From assembly GCF_904846705.1 (NCBI RefSeq), contig NZ_CAJHBS010000008.1, positions 47,174 to 111,173 of the forward strand: a stretch of DNA of 64,000 nucleotides, in the 5' to 3' direction. The stretch is from Psychrobacter sp. Pi2-52. GTDB lineage: Bacteria; Pseudomonadota; Gammaproteobacteria; Pseudomonadales; Moraxellaceae. The stretch's first letter is position 1. The number at the start of each line of letters is the position of its first letter. The notes under the pieces are model-generated. The model did not search any database and was not told where the DNA came from. It was given only the letters and a program-made list of their open reading frames with translations. The translations under genes were made by a program, and so were the position numbers. This document shows positions 9,384 through 19,290 of the stretch, in pieces.

Positions 9384-10331
9384 CTAAACAGACGTTTTCT
9401 GCAAAATATAAACCACAAACTTCGCCTCTGTGCTAAATGCTACTGTTTCTACGGCAGCCAATAGTGCTTGCCTTTTTTCGCTGCGGGCACGGTACGCATA
9501 AGGTGTCATCGTCATCAAATCAGCCAAATCCTCTGCGGATAACGTCAGCTCTGTACTGACACGGCAGGTCTCAACCAACGTAAAATATGGTGCCAATTCT
9601 TGCAAAAATTTATCAGAATCATGCTCACGTACATCATCAAATAGCGCATCACGCATCGTTGCCAAATGCCCGATATCAGGTTTGGCAATAATTAAATAGC
9701 CACCATCCATCAATACATTATCAAAAGCTTCGGACAAGATAGGGCTAAAAATACTACTAATACCCGTCATACTGTGCGGGCGTAATGGTAGATGTGCAGC
9801 ACTGGTCACTAATGGATAGACTGCTGTCGTCTTGGAAGTATCTTCTTTGCGCGGCTGATACCATAGACGACCTGCTATTTTACTGACTTTGGCCAGCTCA
9901 ACCACTGCAGGCTTACTGATGTCAGCGGCTATCAGTGTGTCTATGACATCCGATCCCATTTGCGCCATTGCTTGCGTGTAGTAACCTTCACCGCAGCCAA
10001 TATCAAGCCAATTGACCGTCTTGCTATCTTGCTTATCTATTAACTCATCGTTAGACAGCAATTCTATCATTTTTTGGCTAATTAACTCTTGGAGCGGTGC
10101 ATAGTGTCCATGATTCAAAAACCGCTTACGCGCATCGATAGATTCTTGGCTATCCCCAGGTGCTTTGGACTTTTTTTGTTGTACTGGTAGTAAGTTGACA
10201 TAGCCTTGACGCGCCACATCAAAGGGATGTGAAGTTTGCTTAGGGTGCAAACTACCATCACAGCGCCAAGTATCTACGGCAGGCTGTAGTGGTGACTGAC
10301 AAAGTGGACAAATAAATAACGACACGGGCAT
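9384..10331 (-). CDS. rlmA: 23S rRNA (guanine-N1)-methyltransferase RlmA-like
   Basis: About 315 residues, SAM-dependent and predicted to methylate G745 of 23S rRNA (or the related position in RlmA(II) homologues). The N-terminal zinc site is visible (FICPLCQSPL, then WRCDGSLHPKQTSHPFDVA). It is followed by the family block GYVNLLPVQQKKSKAPGDS and RKRFLNHGHY. The SAM-binding motif is WLDIGCGEGYYTQAM, about residue 107 onward. ATG 10331 aligns with the E. coli RlmA start; a TTG 12 codons upstream is less likely. The gene lies downstream of the mraY terminator, so it is its own unit. Confidence 0.9.
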   Translation of the reverse strand: MPVSLFICPLCQSPLQPAVDTWRCDGSLHPKQTSHPFDVARQGYVNLLPVQQKKSKAPGDSQESIDARKRFLNHGHYAPLQELISQKMIELLSNDELIDKQDSKTVNWLDIGCGEGYYTQAMAQMGSDVIDTLIAADISKPAVVELAKVSKIAGRLWYQPRKEDTSKTTAVYPLVTSAAHLPLRPHSMTGISSIFSPILSEAFDNVLMDGGYLIIAKPDIGHLATMRDALFDDVREHDSDKFLQELAPYFTLVETCRVSTELTLSAEDLADLMTMTPYAYRARSEKRQALLAAVETVAFSTEAKFVVYILQKTSV

Positions 10332-10388
10332 CTCAAAGTGATAGCAATATGTTTCGCATTTTAACAAAATTCATCTGCCTTGAGCGAT

Positions 10389-10424
10389 AAAAAGCCGCCT
10401 CAATCATGATTGAAACGGCTTTTT
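10389..10424. terminator. Terminator at the end of the dcw cluster
   Basis: AAAAAGCCG pairs with CGGCTTTTT with an inner TCAATCATGATTGA stem. On the minus strand it follows the mraY stop by about 47 bp and ends in a T-run, so it terminates rsmH-to-mraY transcription. Confidence 0.85.
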
Positions 10425-10470
10425 GGAGTTTTGCAAATTGATATCCATATAGATATTTGGTGGTTATAGC

Positions 10471-11589
10471 TTAACGCAGTTTTAGCGTCATTAGCCCAAG
10501 GATGACAAGGATAATGGCAATAATCCAAAATCTTGCCACCACTTGCGTTTCTTTCCAGCCAATCTCCTCAAAATGATGATGCAGCGGTGCCATACGGAAG
10601 ACGCGTTTTTTGCGTAGTTTGTACGAGCCAACTTGCAACATCACTGATAGCGCTTCTGCGACAAACAAACCACCCATAATCGCAAAGGCAATCTCTTGAC
10701 GGGTCATCACGGCGATAGTACCTAGCATTGCACCCAATGCTAGCGCGCCAACATCACCCATAAATACTTGTGCTGGATGCGCGTTGAACCATAAGAAACC
10801 AAGACCTGCTCCGACCATTGAGCCACAGACGATGATGACTTCGGAGTTATAAGGAATATAAGGTACATGCAAGTAATCAGCAAAGCGTACATCGCCTGAT
10901 ACATAGGCCATCGCGCCCAAACCTGCAGCGACGAGAACGACTGGCAAAATCGCCAAACCATCCAAACCGTCGGTTAGATTGACTGCGTTAGAAGCTCCAT
11001 TAATCACAAAGTAGGTAAAGATAATAAAGCCAATACCAAATGGCACTGCTGAAAATGGAATCATCCAGTCTTTGAATACTGGCAATAGCAGATCCTGCAT
11101 CTCACGCGTGGTGTTGATATCGGGTTGTAGCGTGGCGATATAGTACAAAGACACACCGACAAACAGTGCGCCCATAGATAGCCAAAAATACTTTTTGCGA
11201 GCGATTAAGCCTTTTGGATCTTTATACTTAATTTTTAGCCAATCATCAGCCCAACCTACGGCACCAAAGATAACCATAACCACGAGCAAAATCCAGACAT
11301 AAGGATTGTTTAGACGTGCCCACAGCAGCGTCGATATACCAATCGCACTTAGGATCAATACCCCACCCATGGTTGGCGTACCCGTCTTGGCCAAATGCGA
11401 CTGAGGCCCATCGTTACGAATGGCCTGACCATATTTGAGCGATCGCAAGTGCCGAATGACACGACCACCAAATATCATGCTAAACATAAGGGCGGTAACA
11501 ACTGCAAGCAAGGCTCGCAGCGTCAACGAAGAAACCGCAGAAAACGGCGTATAATACTGGCCAAGCCAGCCGAACAACCAAACTAACAC
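10471..11589 (-). CDS. mraY: Phospho-N-acetylmuramoyl-pentapeptide-transferase MraY
   Basis: 372-residue integral membrane enzyme that transfers phospho-MurNAc-pentapeptide to undecaprenyl phosphate, making lipid I. About ten membrane helices are visible. Hallmarks are TMGGVLIL, the catalytic DD pair in [28 protein letters not shown] and the cytoplasmic HHHFE motif near the C-terminus ([12 protein letters not shown]). The start follows the murF stop by 3 nt, indicating coupled translation. It is the last gene of the cluster here: ftsW, murG and murC do not follow. Confidence 0.97.
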   Translation of the reverse strand: MLVWLFGWLGQYYTPFSAVSSLTLRALLAVVTALMFSMIFGGRVIRHLRSLKYGQAIRNDGPQSHLAKTGTPTMGGVLILSAIGISTLLWARLNNPYVWILLVVMVIFGAVGWADDWLKIKYKDPKGLIARKKYFWLSMGALFVGVSLYYIATLQPDINTTREMQDLLLPVFKDWMIPFSAVPFGIGFIIFTYFVINGASNAVNLTDGLDGLAILPVVLVAAGLGAMAYVSGDVRFADYLHVPYIPYNSEVIIVCGSMVGAGLGFLWFNAHPAQVFMGDVGALALGAMLGTIAVMTRQEIAFAIMGGLFVAEALSVMLQVGSYKLRKKRVFRMAPLHHHFEEIGWKETQVVARFWIIAIILVILGLMTLKLR

Positions 11590-11592
11590 CGC

Positions 11593-13041
11593 CTACTCCT
11601 CTACTAGCGCATGAATAAGTGTTTCCATTCCCATGGAACGAGAGCCTTTGAACAACACAGTACAAGGCTTAGCTTGTTGCGCTTGCAAATACGGCTGTAA
11701 ATACTCTAATAAACTGTCTTTGTCGGCGAAAGCATGAGCACTGATATCAGACACTTCTTGCGCACCCGCAACGGTATAAGGGGCATATTCGCCAACACAA
11801 AGCAGCACGTTGATACCTGTGGTCGCAATAGTACGGCCCAAGCTTTGATGCTCACTAATAGCTGCTTCACCGAGCTCACCGATATCGCCCAGTACCATGA
11901 CTTGCGTGCCCGTTTGCGCAGCCAATACTTTGGCGGCGGCACGTACCGAATGAGGGTTGGCATTATAAGTATCATCAATAAGACGATGCATACCAAGTAT
12001 CTGGCTATTTAGACGACCTTTAGCAGGACGCGCATTTTCTAGCCCAATCACAATGTCACTTACCTCAATATTTAGCGCATGCGCACAGGCAGCAGCAGCC
12101 AAGGCATTATTGACATTATGCTCACCTGCCAATGGCAAGTTGATATCATGGACTTGGTTACCGATATGTAGCTTAAATTCGCTACGTTCAGGCTCTACGT
12201 CTAGATGGCTTGCGCTTACATCCGTATTACCAAAGCCAATCACATGTGAGGTATGCTTTTCAGCGATACGGCGTAGCTGATTGGTAAAGTCATCCTTATC
12301 AGGAACAATCGCAAACTGCACGTCCGTCAAAGTATGGTAAATCTCTGCTTTGGTCTGGCAGATGCCTTCACGGCTACCAAACTCACCCAAATGCGCTGTA
12401 CCGATGTTTAAGATACAGGCTACGTCAGGCTGAACGATTTCAGTCGTATAAGCAATCTCGCCAATATGGTTTGCGCCCAACTCCAAAATAGCGTAACGAT
12501 GATGATCTGATAGTTCAAGCAACATCATTGGCACACCCAAATCGTTATTGAGGTTACCACGAGTGATCAAGGTCGGTGCCAATCTACCAAAGATACTGCC
12601 TAGCATTTCTTTACAAGTAGTCTTGCCGCTAGAGCCCGTAATAGCAATCACGGTTAAATCTGGATGCTGTTGACGACGATATGCTGCTAATTGACCTAGC
12701 GCCAAACGGGTATCGCTGACCACCAATTGCGGAATAGCATTTGGGCCGGACAACGAGATAGGACGAGAGACAACAGCGGCAACAGCGCCTTTTGATATTG
12801 CTGTGTCGATATAATCATGTCCATCGAAATTATCGCCACTGAGCGCCAAAAATATATCGCCTGGCTTTATCGTACGAGTATCAGTGGCTATACGTTTACT
12901 GGACAAGGCCGTCTGCTCTGCTGCATGGCCTTGTGGTAGTTGCCACTGCCCATCGAGCGACGTGGTCGCTGCGAGCAGATTGTCCATTTGCCAGACATAG
13001 AGCCCTTGCGACTGGGCAGTATTATCGGTGTCGGCTGTCAT
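11593..13041 (-). CDS. murF: UDP-MurNAc-tripeptide-D-Ala-D-Ala ligase MurF
   Basis: 482-residue cytoplasmic Mur ligase that adds D-Ala-D-Ala to complete the UDP-MurNAc-pentapeptide. Motifs: N-terminal substrate domain (DTRTIKPGDIFLALSGDNFDGHDYI), P-loop AITGSSGKTTCKEML near residue 135, the NLNNDLGVPMMLLEL block, AILELGANHIGEI and DTYNANPHSVRAA. Length is slightly above the E. coli enzyme (452). It follows murE after 82 bp and precedes mraY directly. Confidence 0.96.
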   Translation of the reverse strand: MTADTDNTAQSQGLYVWQMDNLLAATTSLDGQWQLPQGHAAEQTALSSKRIATDTRTIKPGDIFLALSGDNFDGHDYIDTAISKGAVAAVVSRPISLSGPNAIPQLVVSDTRLALGQLAAYRRQQHPDLTVIAITGSSGKTTCKEMLGSIFGRLAPTLITRGNLNNDLGVPMMLLELSDHHRYAILELGANHIGEIAYTTEIVQPDVACILNIGTAHLGEFGSREGICQTKAEIYHTLTDVQFAIVPDKDDFTNQLRRIAEKHTSHVIGFGNTDVSASHLDVEPERSEFKLHIGNQVHDINLPLAGEHNVNNALAAAACAHALNIEVSDIVIGLENARPAKGRLNSQILGMHRLIDDTYNANPHSVRAAAKVLAAQTGTQVMVLGDIGELGEAAISEHQSLGRTIATTGINVLLCVGEYAPYTVAGAQEVSDISAHAFADKDSLLEYLQPYLQAQQAKPCTVLFKGSRSMGMETLIHALVEE

Positions 13042-13123
13042 AATGTTTACCTTATATGATGACTACTTAATTTTTATATTTAATGATCAATTTTTACTAA
13101 TACATATATCGAAAGCCAATTAA

Positions 13124-14839
13124 CTACACACGGCCAGCTTGATTCAATGCCTGCTGCAAAACAACACTGTCATCGAAATCATAGCGAACGTTGTTAATCT
13201 CTTGATAGGTCTCATGACCTTTGCCTGCGATGACAACGATATCATCTACACCTGAGTGACTAACTGCATATTCAATAGCGGTTTGGCGGGCAGGCTCGAT
13301 ATGGGTTCGTTGATATTGCTCAGCGGTCATACCAGCCTGCATATCTTGCAAAATCATATTGGGATCTTCGGTACGTGGATTATCCGCAGTCAAAACAACT
13401 TGATCAGCACATGCCAGACCTGCTTGCGCCATCAACGGTCGCTTGCCTGCATCGCGATCTCCGCCGCAACCAAATACTGCCCATAGCTGACCTTTACAGT
13501 GGGTTTTTAAACTTGCTAGCACTTGGCTTAGCGCATCTGGGGTATGCGCATAATCCACGATAAAGCAGCCATCATCTGACGGTACACGCTGCATACGCCC
13601 AACCGCACCTTGCAACTGTGCAACAGCAGGCGCAATACGCTCGATATTCATAGCCAAGTCAGTATCAAGTGCTACGATGGCTGCTATTGCTGCGAGCAAA
13701 TTGGCTACATTAAAGCGACCTAATAATGGACTGGCAATCTCTATGTTGTCAGCTTTGTCATCACCAAAATCAGTACGCAGATTTATTTTGACGCCTTGTA
13801 GACTGGGCGTGATATCAGCGGCAACAAAAGTAGCCGCTTTTGATGAATCTAAACTGTATGTCCATACCGTCAAACCGCTATCAGTTGCCATATCTAACAT
13901 AACCTGAGCGTGCTCATCATCGATGTTGATAATGGCATGGGTCAAATTTGGAAAATGGGCTTTATCAAACAGTTTTGCTTTGGCAGCGGCATATTCTGCC
14001 ATATCAGCATGATAGTCTAAATGGTCACGACTCAAATTGGTATAAATCGCTACAGTGACTGGCATACCTTGTAGACGTTGCTGGTCCAACCCGTGAGAGC
14101 TGGCCTCTAATGCCAATATTTCTGCTTGCTCTGTTCCCATCTGATATAGGAACTGCTGGACAGCTAACGCATCGCCCGTGGTATGGCTGGCTTGCACCAG
14201 AGCGCCAAGTCTACCATTACCTGCCGTACCCATCACTGCACTACTCTGACCCATCAATTGAGTAAGCTGTGCTACTAATTGACTGATGGTTGTTTTACCA
14301 TTTGTACCAGTCACCGCAACCACGGTCGGTAGAGTCACTGGCTGCTGATATTGAAGGCGTGCTTGAACTAAGCTACCCAAAAAGTCGCGGATATTAGAAA
14401 CGTATAAGACAGGGCATGGCAATGCTGCTAGTTGCTGCTGTGCATTAGCAATACTATCTGTCTGCGGTTCACTACTGATATTTGAGGAATTGTTTGCTTC
14501 GCTAAGCAAAACGCTAGGGTCAATCTCTGAGAGAACAAACGCAGCTTGCTCAGCGGCCTGCAGTAGATAATCGCGACTTTTTTGAGAGTTGGCTGTTTGA
14601 CTTTTTAACAGGACAAATACGTCATTCGCATCCAATTGGCGATTGTCCAAGCGAAACTGTTGAAACGGAATATGGACAATAGATTGGGCTTGATATGATT
14701 CTACCTGACTAGATGCTTTCTGAATCGATGTCGCTATCATCGCTGTAAGCTGCTCAGCCAGTTTTTGCTGCTGGCTTTTATTGGCATCTATAAGCTGTTG
14801 TAAAGTAACAGTAGCGCTATCTAGCGATGATATAGTCAT
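13124..14839 (-). CDS. murE: UDP-MurNAc-L-Ala-D-Glu-meso-DAP ligase MurE
   Basis: 571-residue Mur ligase, longer than the usual ~495 because of extended N-terminal and inter-domain segments (for example residues about 120-140, Ser/Asn/Gln-rich). P-loop VTGTNGKTTISQL is near residue 178. The DNPR motif (TADNPRTEDP) specifies meso-diaminopimelate as the added amino acid, as expected for a Gram-negative. FIVDYAHTPDAL and IVIAGKGHETYQ complete the family pattern. It lies between ftsI and murF in conventional order. Confidence 0.95.
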   Translation of the reverse strand: MTISSLDSATVTLQQLIDANKSQQQKLAEQLTAMIATSIQKASSQVESYQAQSIVHIPFQQFRLDNRQLDANDVFVLLKSQTANSQKSRDYLLQAAEQAAFVLSEIDPSVLLSEANNSSNISSEPQTDSIANAQQQLAALPCPVLYVSNIRDFLGSLVQARLQYQQPVTLPTVVAVTGTNGKTTISQLVAQLTQLMGQSSAVMGTAGNGRLGALVQASHTTGDALAVQQFLYQMGTEQAEILALEASSHGLDQQRLQGMPVTVAIYTNLSRDHLDYHADMAEYAAAKAKLFDKAHFPNLTHAIINIDDEHAQVMLDMATDSGLTVWTYSLDSSKAATFVAADITPSLQGVKINLRTDFGDDKADNIEIASPLLGRFNVANLLAAIAAIVALDTDLAMNIERIAPAVAQLQGAVGRMQRVPSDDGCFIVDYAHTPDALSQVLASLKTHCKGQLWAVFGCGGDRDAGKRPLMAQAGLACADQVVLTADNPRTEDPNMILQDMQAGMTAEQYQRTHIEPARQTAIEYAVSHSGVDDIVVIAGKGHETYQEINNVRYDFDDSVVLQQALNQAGRV

Positions 14840-14905
14840 AGATAAATCCTAAACAGTTAAAACGTGTCAGCTCAGTAGAACTGGACATTTAAAATAATTG
14901 AACGC

Positions 14906-16996
14906 TTACTGCGCTTCCGTTTTTAGTGGCTTATCCAAAGGCACATTATACAATCGCAATGCTTCTTTCATTACATTATGGAAGACAGGGGCGACCGTTA
15001 GACCAGCATAAATCTGACCACGTGGGTCTTCGATAAGCATTACGCCTACCAGCTTCGGATTGGATGCAGGTGCCATACCAGCAAAGACGTTACGATACTG
15101 ATCGGTATAATAGCCACCATCTGGATTGATACGGCGTGACGTACCCGTTTTACCTGCCACCCGATATCCATCGATGGCAGCAGCTTTCGCCGTACCACCA
15201 GGCTCAGTCACGCTCTCAAGCATCTGTACGATAGACATTGCTTGCTCATGCGCCATAATGCGTTTGCTTGGCTGCGACTTGTCATCTTTAATTAAAGTTA
15301 ATGGATGCATGACTCCACCTGCTGCTAGGGCTGAATACGCCTGTGCAACCTGTGCTAATGTCACTTGTAGACCATAACCATAACTAACCGTTGCACGACG
15401 TGAGGTCTCTTTTTCTTCTGGCGTCACGACTAGCCCACTACCTTCTCCTGGGAACTGTAACGGAGTCTTCGAGCCGAAGCCAAACTGTCGTTGCATATTG
15501 GTGATGGCATCGGGCGGTAGCGACAATGCAATTTTGGTCGAGGCAACGTTACTAGATTTCTGTAATAGCGTGGCCATGTTAATCATGCCCAAATTATTAT
15601 GATCTCGAATGGTATAGCCACGTACGCGAATCGAACCAGGATTGGTATCAATCAAAGTCGTTGGCGTATATTTGCCCGAGTCTAGCGCTGCCGCCACGGT
15701 AAACGGTTTCATTACCGAACCTGGCTCAAACACATCTAACAGTGCGCGGTTACGCTGGTTTTCACCCGTCATCTCATTAAGGTTGTTTGAGTTAAACGAC
15801 GGCCATGTTGATAATGCCAACACTTCACCAGTCTGCACATCAACGATCATACCCGTTGACCAGCGTGCTTTTTGCAAACGCCCAGCCTTTTCTAGCTCTT
15901 TATACAGCAAATACTGTAAACGCGAATCAATCGTTAATGCCACATCTTTGCCAGGTACTTCTGGCTCGATTTGTTTGATTTCTTTTAGGCTGTTTTGTTT
16001 AGCATCTTTTAGAACCAAAACTTTCCCATCATCACCCGCCAGATCTTTTTCATACTGACGCTCAATACCAGCACGGCCTTCGTAACCGCCTTCGGGATCC
16101 TTGGCGTTTTGACCCATAAAGCCCAGCAGCTGTGCATTAGACTGTGGCTGCGGGTAATAACGCTGAAAGAAATTCTTTTCGTAGACGCCTGGGAAATCAA
16201 GTGAGCTGACGCTTTGGGCAATCTCAGGTGTGACCTTGTTAAGCAATGGCAAATAGTGCGATCCTGCGCCAGATGGCAAAGCAGCTTTTACCGCTTTCTC
16301 ATCGGTCACATCGATACTATCATCAATAGCCGTGACTTTTTTCAACTCATCGACCGAGATATTGGCAGCAGCGGCTAGCTTTGTCAGATCCATATTATCT
16401 AGACGCTTTTGCATACGCGCCTGTAATTGTGGACTGCTAGGATTGGTGATGATAATGCGCTTTAGCTCGTAATATTCACGCGAATAATCATGCGGACTGA
16501 ATGAAACCGTCGCGAGCGGTGCACTGACCGCAAGCGGTAGATTATTGCGATCGGTAATCATACCGCGATAAGACTTTTGGGTGCGCTCACTGGTAATGAG
16601 CTCATTGCCTTTGTCTTGATAAAACTGTGCATTAGCAACCTGAATATAGTAGGCGCGGCTAATCAGTAGCGCCAATATGACCAGCGCTAGACCCCAAACC
16701 ATACGAAAACGGTTTTTGTCTTGTTCAAAACCGCCAAGAGCAGAAGCACCTGACGCTTTGCTTGAGAAAACCATTTTACTTTTGCGGTTTTTTACACTGG
16801 TATAAGCGCCTTGGGTATCGCTTTTTTTGATACGACCAAACAACTTCGCCTTACGATTACTTGCAGTTTTATCGGGCTTACTGCTCGTCTGACCAGATTT
16901 AGCAGCACTGGCTCGGCGGAGAGGTTTGGTTACCTTGCCGCTGGCTGGTTTCTTGCTAGTGTTTTTTGCGGTGGATTTAGGCTTTTTCTCACTCAT
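14906..16996 (-). CDS. ftsI: Septal peptidoglycan transpeptidase FtsI (PBP3)
   Basis: 696-residue class B penicillin-binding protein that cross-links septal peptidoglycan. One membrane anchor lies at about 99-118 (MVWGLALVILALLISRAYY). The transpeptidase motifs are all present: SVMK (active Ser in EPGSVMKPFT), SSN (LQKSSNVAST) and KTGT (VAGKTGTSRR). It is about 100 residues longer than E. coli FtsI, and most of the excess is a cytoplasmic N-terminus of about 97 residues with 26 Lys/Arg. The ATG overlaps the ftsL stop by 4 bases, so translation is coupled to ftsL. Confidence 0.97.
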   Translation of the reverse strand: MSEKKPKSTAKNTSKKPASGKVTKPLRRASAAKSGQTSSKPDKTASNRKAKLFGRIKKSDTQGAYTSVKNRKSKMVFSSKASGASALGGFEQDKNRFRMVWGLALVILALLISRAYYIQVANAQFYQDKGNELITSERTQKSYRGMITDRNNLPLAVSAPLATVSFSPHDYSREYYELKRIIITNPSSPQLQARMQKRLDNMDLTKLAAAANISVDELKKVTAIDDSIDVTDEKAVKAALPSGAGSHYLPLLNKVTPEIAQSVSSLDFPGVYEKNFFQRYYPQPQSNAQLLGFMGQNAKDPEGGYEGRAGIERQYEKDLAGDDGKVLVLKDAKQNSLKEIKQIEPEVPGKDVALTIDSRLQYLLYKELEKAGRLQKARWSTGMIVDVQTGEVLALSTWPSFNSNNLNEMTGENQRNRALLDVFEPGSVMKPFTVAAALDSGKYTPTTLIDTNPGSIRVRGYTIRDHNNLGMINMATLLQKSSNVASTKIALSLPPDAITNMQRQFGFGSKTPLQFPGEGSGLVVTPEEKETSRRATVSYGYGLQVTLAQVAQAYSALAAGGVMHPLTLIKDDKSQPSKRIMAHEQAMSIVQMLESVTEPGGTAKAAAIDGYRVAGKTGTSRRINPDGGYYTDQYRNVFAGMAPASNPKLVGVMLIEDPRGQIYAGLTVAPVFHNVMKEALRLYNVPLDKPLKTEAQ

Positions 16997-17475
16997 TGTC
17001 CTGCCTCCGTCGCTGGTTCTTCAGGAGAGATGTCGGTAGAGGCACGTGGCCCAATGACGTCAGACATATCTTCATCTGAGTCTTCCGTAACCACTGGCAC
17101 CAATGCCGTTGCTACACCAGGCTGGATAATCAACTTATCCTTTAATGTTGGCGAATACATACCCAATTCAGCAACCGCTCGACTGGCAATCTGCGGAGTG
17201 GCGCTAAAGGTTTGCTGCTCAATCAATAGACGCTGATGCTCTACTTGCAGCTTACGTTCTTGTTTTTTCATGTCTTGCAAGGTTTTGTAATCCTGATGAT
17301 ATTGCTGAACTTCTTCGGCAGTTTTGATACCACTCCATACAATCGTGGCTGCCAATAGCAGTAGCACGACCACATAAATGCTCACCACATTAAACCGGCG
17401 CACGAACAGCTCGCCGACATCGGTATTATAAGGTGTAGCAGTGCGGCGATTCGCAGGTTTGTCAGATATTGCCAT
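16993..17475 (-). CDS. ftsL: Cell division protein FtsL
   Basis: 160-residue bitopic protein of the FtsQLB complex, which activates FtsWI. A short basic cytoplasmic N-terminus leads into one membrane helix (VVSIYVVVLLLLAATIVWSGI, about 30-50). A periplasmic coiled coil follows (KTLQDMKKQERKLQVEHQRL, then LIEQQTF). The last ~31 residues form an acidic tail (10 Asp/Glu) that FtsL of model species lacks. Assignment rests on topology and position between rsmH and ftsI, since FtsL sequences diverge fast. Overlaps ftsI by 4 bases. Confidence 0.88.
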   Translation of the reverse strand: MAISDKPANRRTATPYNTDVGELFVRRFNVVSIYVVVLLLLAATIVWSGIKTAEEVQQYHQDYKTLQDMKKQERKLQVEHQRLLIEQQTFSATPQIASRAVAELGMYSPTLKDKLIIQPGVATALVPVVTEDSDEDMSDVIGPRASTDISPEEPATEAGQ

Positions 17476-17903
17476 GACGATCTCAAAAAGGTGAACGTAA
17501 ACGATAGAGTAGATAACGGATTGCGAAAGATGAACGTGTCATTATTCAGTCATACCATCGATAAATATAAAACCAAAGACACTTATAAGTGTAAAAACTA
17601 AACCTAAAAAACCGAATGTAAAAAACACATCCAATAGCTAATATATTTAAGAGCCACAAGTCATCACAACTCATGGCTATCAATATGCCATATCACAACC
17701 AAACACGTTGCATAGCTGTACTATATAAAACCATTCAACTATTAAACAGATAAAAAACCAACTGCTGAGACTAACAGACAATATTTACAGATTTTTAACA
17801 GTGGCGTAGCCATTAGGACATTTGCGCATCATTTAGACAAACATTAGCAATCTTAGACTACTCAATAATCATATTCAGCTATGACTTGTGACATCATGTT
17901 GTT
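17476..17903. other. Long rsmH-ftsL intergenic gap
   Basis: 428 bp without a supported gene on either strand, within a cluster where rsmH and ftsL normally abut or overlap. It is AT-rich and contains a perfect 14-bp palindrome, ACACTTATAAGTGT, at 17579-17592, about 104 bp upstream of ftsL. An ftsL promoter or a long leader is possible; no sigma-70 match could be chosen with confidence. Confidence 0.6.
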
Positions 17904-19133
17904 CTATGATTTTGTTGTCTGCTCATAAGCTGTGTCAGTACGAGTCGCCATACGCAGCCATGCACTACGCGCGCGCGGATTCTGGCTCGTCTCAGCTTTG
18001 CTCGGGCCAACACGTTTTGGCTTGCTAAAATAGCGCGGACGATTCGGCGGCATTGGCAGGTTTTCGTCTTCTGGATATTGCCCTTTGCTATGTCGCTGCA
18101 AAAACTGCTTGATGCGGCGATCTTCTAATGAATGGAAACTAATGACCGCAAGCTGTCCACCTGACTTTAAGATAGCAATACTTTGCGCTAAAAAGTCGTC
18201 GACATCGCCCAGCTCATTATTAATGAAAATACGCATGGCCTGAAAGCTTTGCGTGGCTGGATGTTTGCCGCGCTGCCAATTGGGATGCGCCTCTTTGATT
18301 ACCTCTGCCAGCTCAAGCGTAGACTCGTAGCTGTCCATTTGCTTGATAGCGCGCGCAATACGGCGACTATGACGCTCCTCACCAAACTCATAAAGCACAT
18401 TGGCCAATGTCTCATCGTCAACCTGCTCAAGCCACTCGGCAACTGACTGGCCGCGACTGGTATCCATACGCATGTCCACTGCCCCATCGCGCATAAAGCT
18501 AAAACCGCGGCTACCGTCATCAATCTGCGGTGATGAAATACCCAAATCCGCCATCAAGCCATCCACTTCACTAATGCCCATAGCAGCCAGACTATCTGTC
18601 AACGTTGCAAAGCTGTCATGAACCACATGCACACGGCTGTCTTTACTTGCCAATTCCTGCGCCACACTAATGGCTGTCGGATCTTTGTCAAAGACAATCA
18701 GTGTGGCGTCATCGGCAAGCTGACTTAATAGTAACCTGCTATGACCGCCACGACCAAAGGTCGCATCAACGTAGATGCCGCTTATATTTAAGCCATTTTG
18801 GTCGCCGTCTTTTTGCTTGGGTAGGGATTTTACACCCAGCACTGCCGCGACGGTCTCTGGCAACAGCACCGCATCGTGGACAAAATCCAGCTTATTAGAC
18901 GGGGCAGAATCTTCCATCGATGATTGCAGGTTTTGAGCTGCATCATTTTCTATCGAAGAGGGGCTGATCGCAGGCTTAGGAGCAGCCGCGACTGAAGAAT
19001 GGTTAGCGTTAGCATTTGACTTAGATTTAGATAGGGACACAAACAACTCAATAGATGACGACCATACTGGCCAGTAATTAGATGAAAATAAACAAGTTAT
19101 CACTTGCTTAGCATTATTATCGCAAGGATACAC
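17904..19133 (-). CDS. rsmH: 16S rRNA (cytosine(1402)-N4)-methyltransferase RsmH
   Basis: SAM-dependent methyltransferase (MraW) acting on C1402 of 16S rRNA in the 30S P site. The conserved part begins DFVHDAVLLPETVAAVLG, followed by YVDATFGRGGHSRLLL, FDKDPTAI, GLMADLGISSPQIDDGSRGFSF, ATQSFQAMRIFINNEL and VISFHSLEDRRIKQFL. The start is uncertain: GTG 19133 (409 aa), GTG 19040, or ATG 18917 (337 aa), none with a strong ribosome site. The E. coli enzyme is 313 residues, so ATG 18917 fits best and the upstream Ser/Asn/Ala-rich part may be untranslated. No mraZ precedes it. Confidence 0.93.
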   Translation of the reverse strand: MYPCDNNAKQVITCLFSSNYWPVWSSSIELFVSLSKSKSNANANHSSVAAAPKPAISPSSIENDAAQNLQSSMEDSAPSNKLDFVHDAVLLPETVAAVLGVKSLPKQKDGDQNGLNISGIYVDATFGRGGHSRLLLSQLADDATLIVFDKDPTAISVAQELASKDSRVHVVHDSFATLTDSLAAMGISEVDGLMADLGISSPQIDDGSRGFSFMRDGAVDMRMDTSRGQSVAEWLEQVDDETLANVLYEFGEERHSRRIARAIKQMDSYESTLELAEVIKEAHPNWQRGKHPATQSFQAMRIFINNELGDVDDFLAQSIAILKSGGQLAVISFHSLEDRRIKQFLQRHSKGQYPEDENLPMPPNRPRYFSKPKRVGPSKAETSQNPRARSAWLRMATRTDTAYEQTTKS

Positions 19134-19162
19134 CTGTAGTCAAGCACTAGAAGGGCTTTTCA

Positions 19163-19191
19163 TTAAAAATATCACATGTCTCTGTTATACT
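19163..19191 (+). promoter_or_regulatory. Possible gltX promoter
   Basis: TTAAAA (19163-19168) and TATACT (19186-19191) with a 17-bp spacer. The -10 is good, the -35 matches at only 4 of 6. It lies 100 bp upstream of gltX. Confidence 0.45.
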
Positions 19192-19290
19192 AGCGCTATA
19201 TTTTACGCTATTTCTTAACATCGACTTCATATCTTTCATCGCTATTTATACTAATAGCTTATATCGATAGCAAACTTTGAGACTTTTACC

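Noticed and set aside
18917..19133. Long Ser/Asn-rich N-terminal extension of RsmH as a real domain
   Set aside because: It depends on GTG starts without ribosome sites; ATG 18917 gives a normal-length enzyme, so the extension is not claimed.
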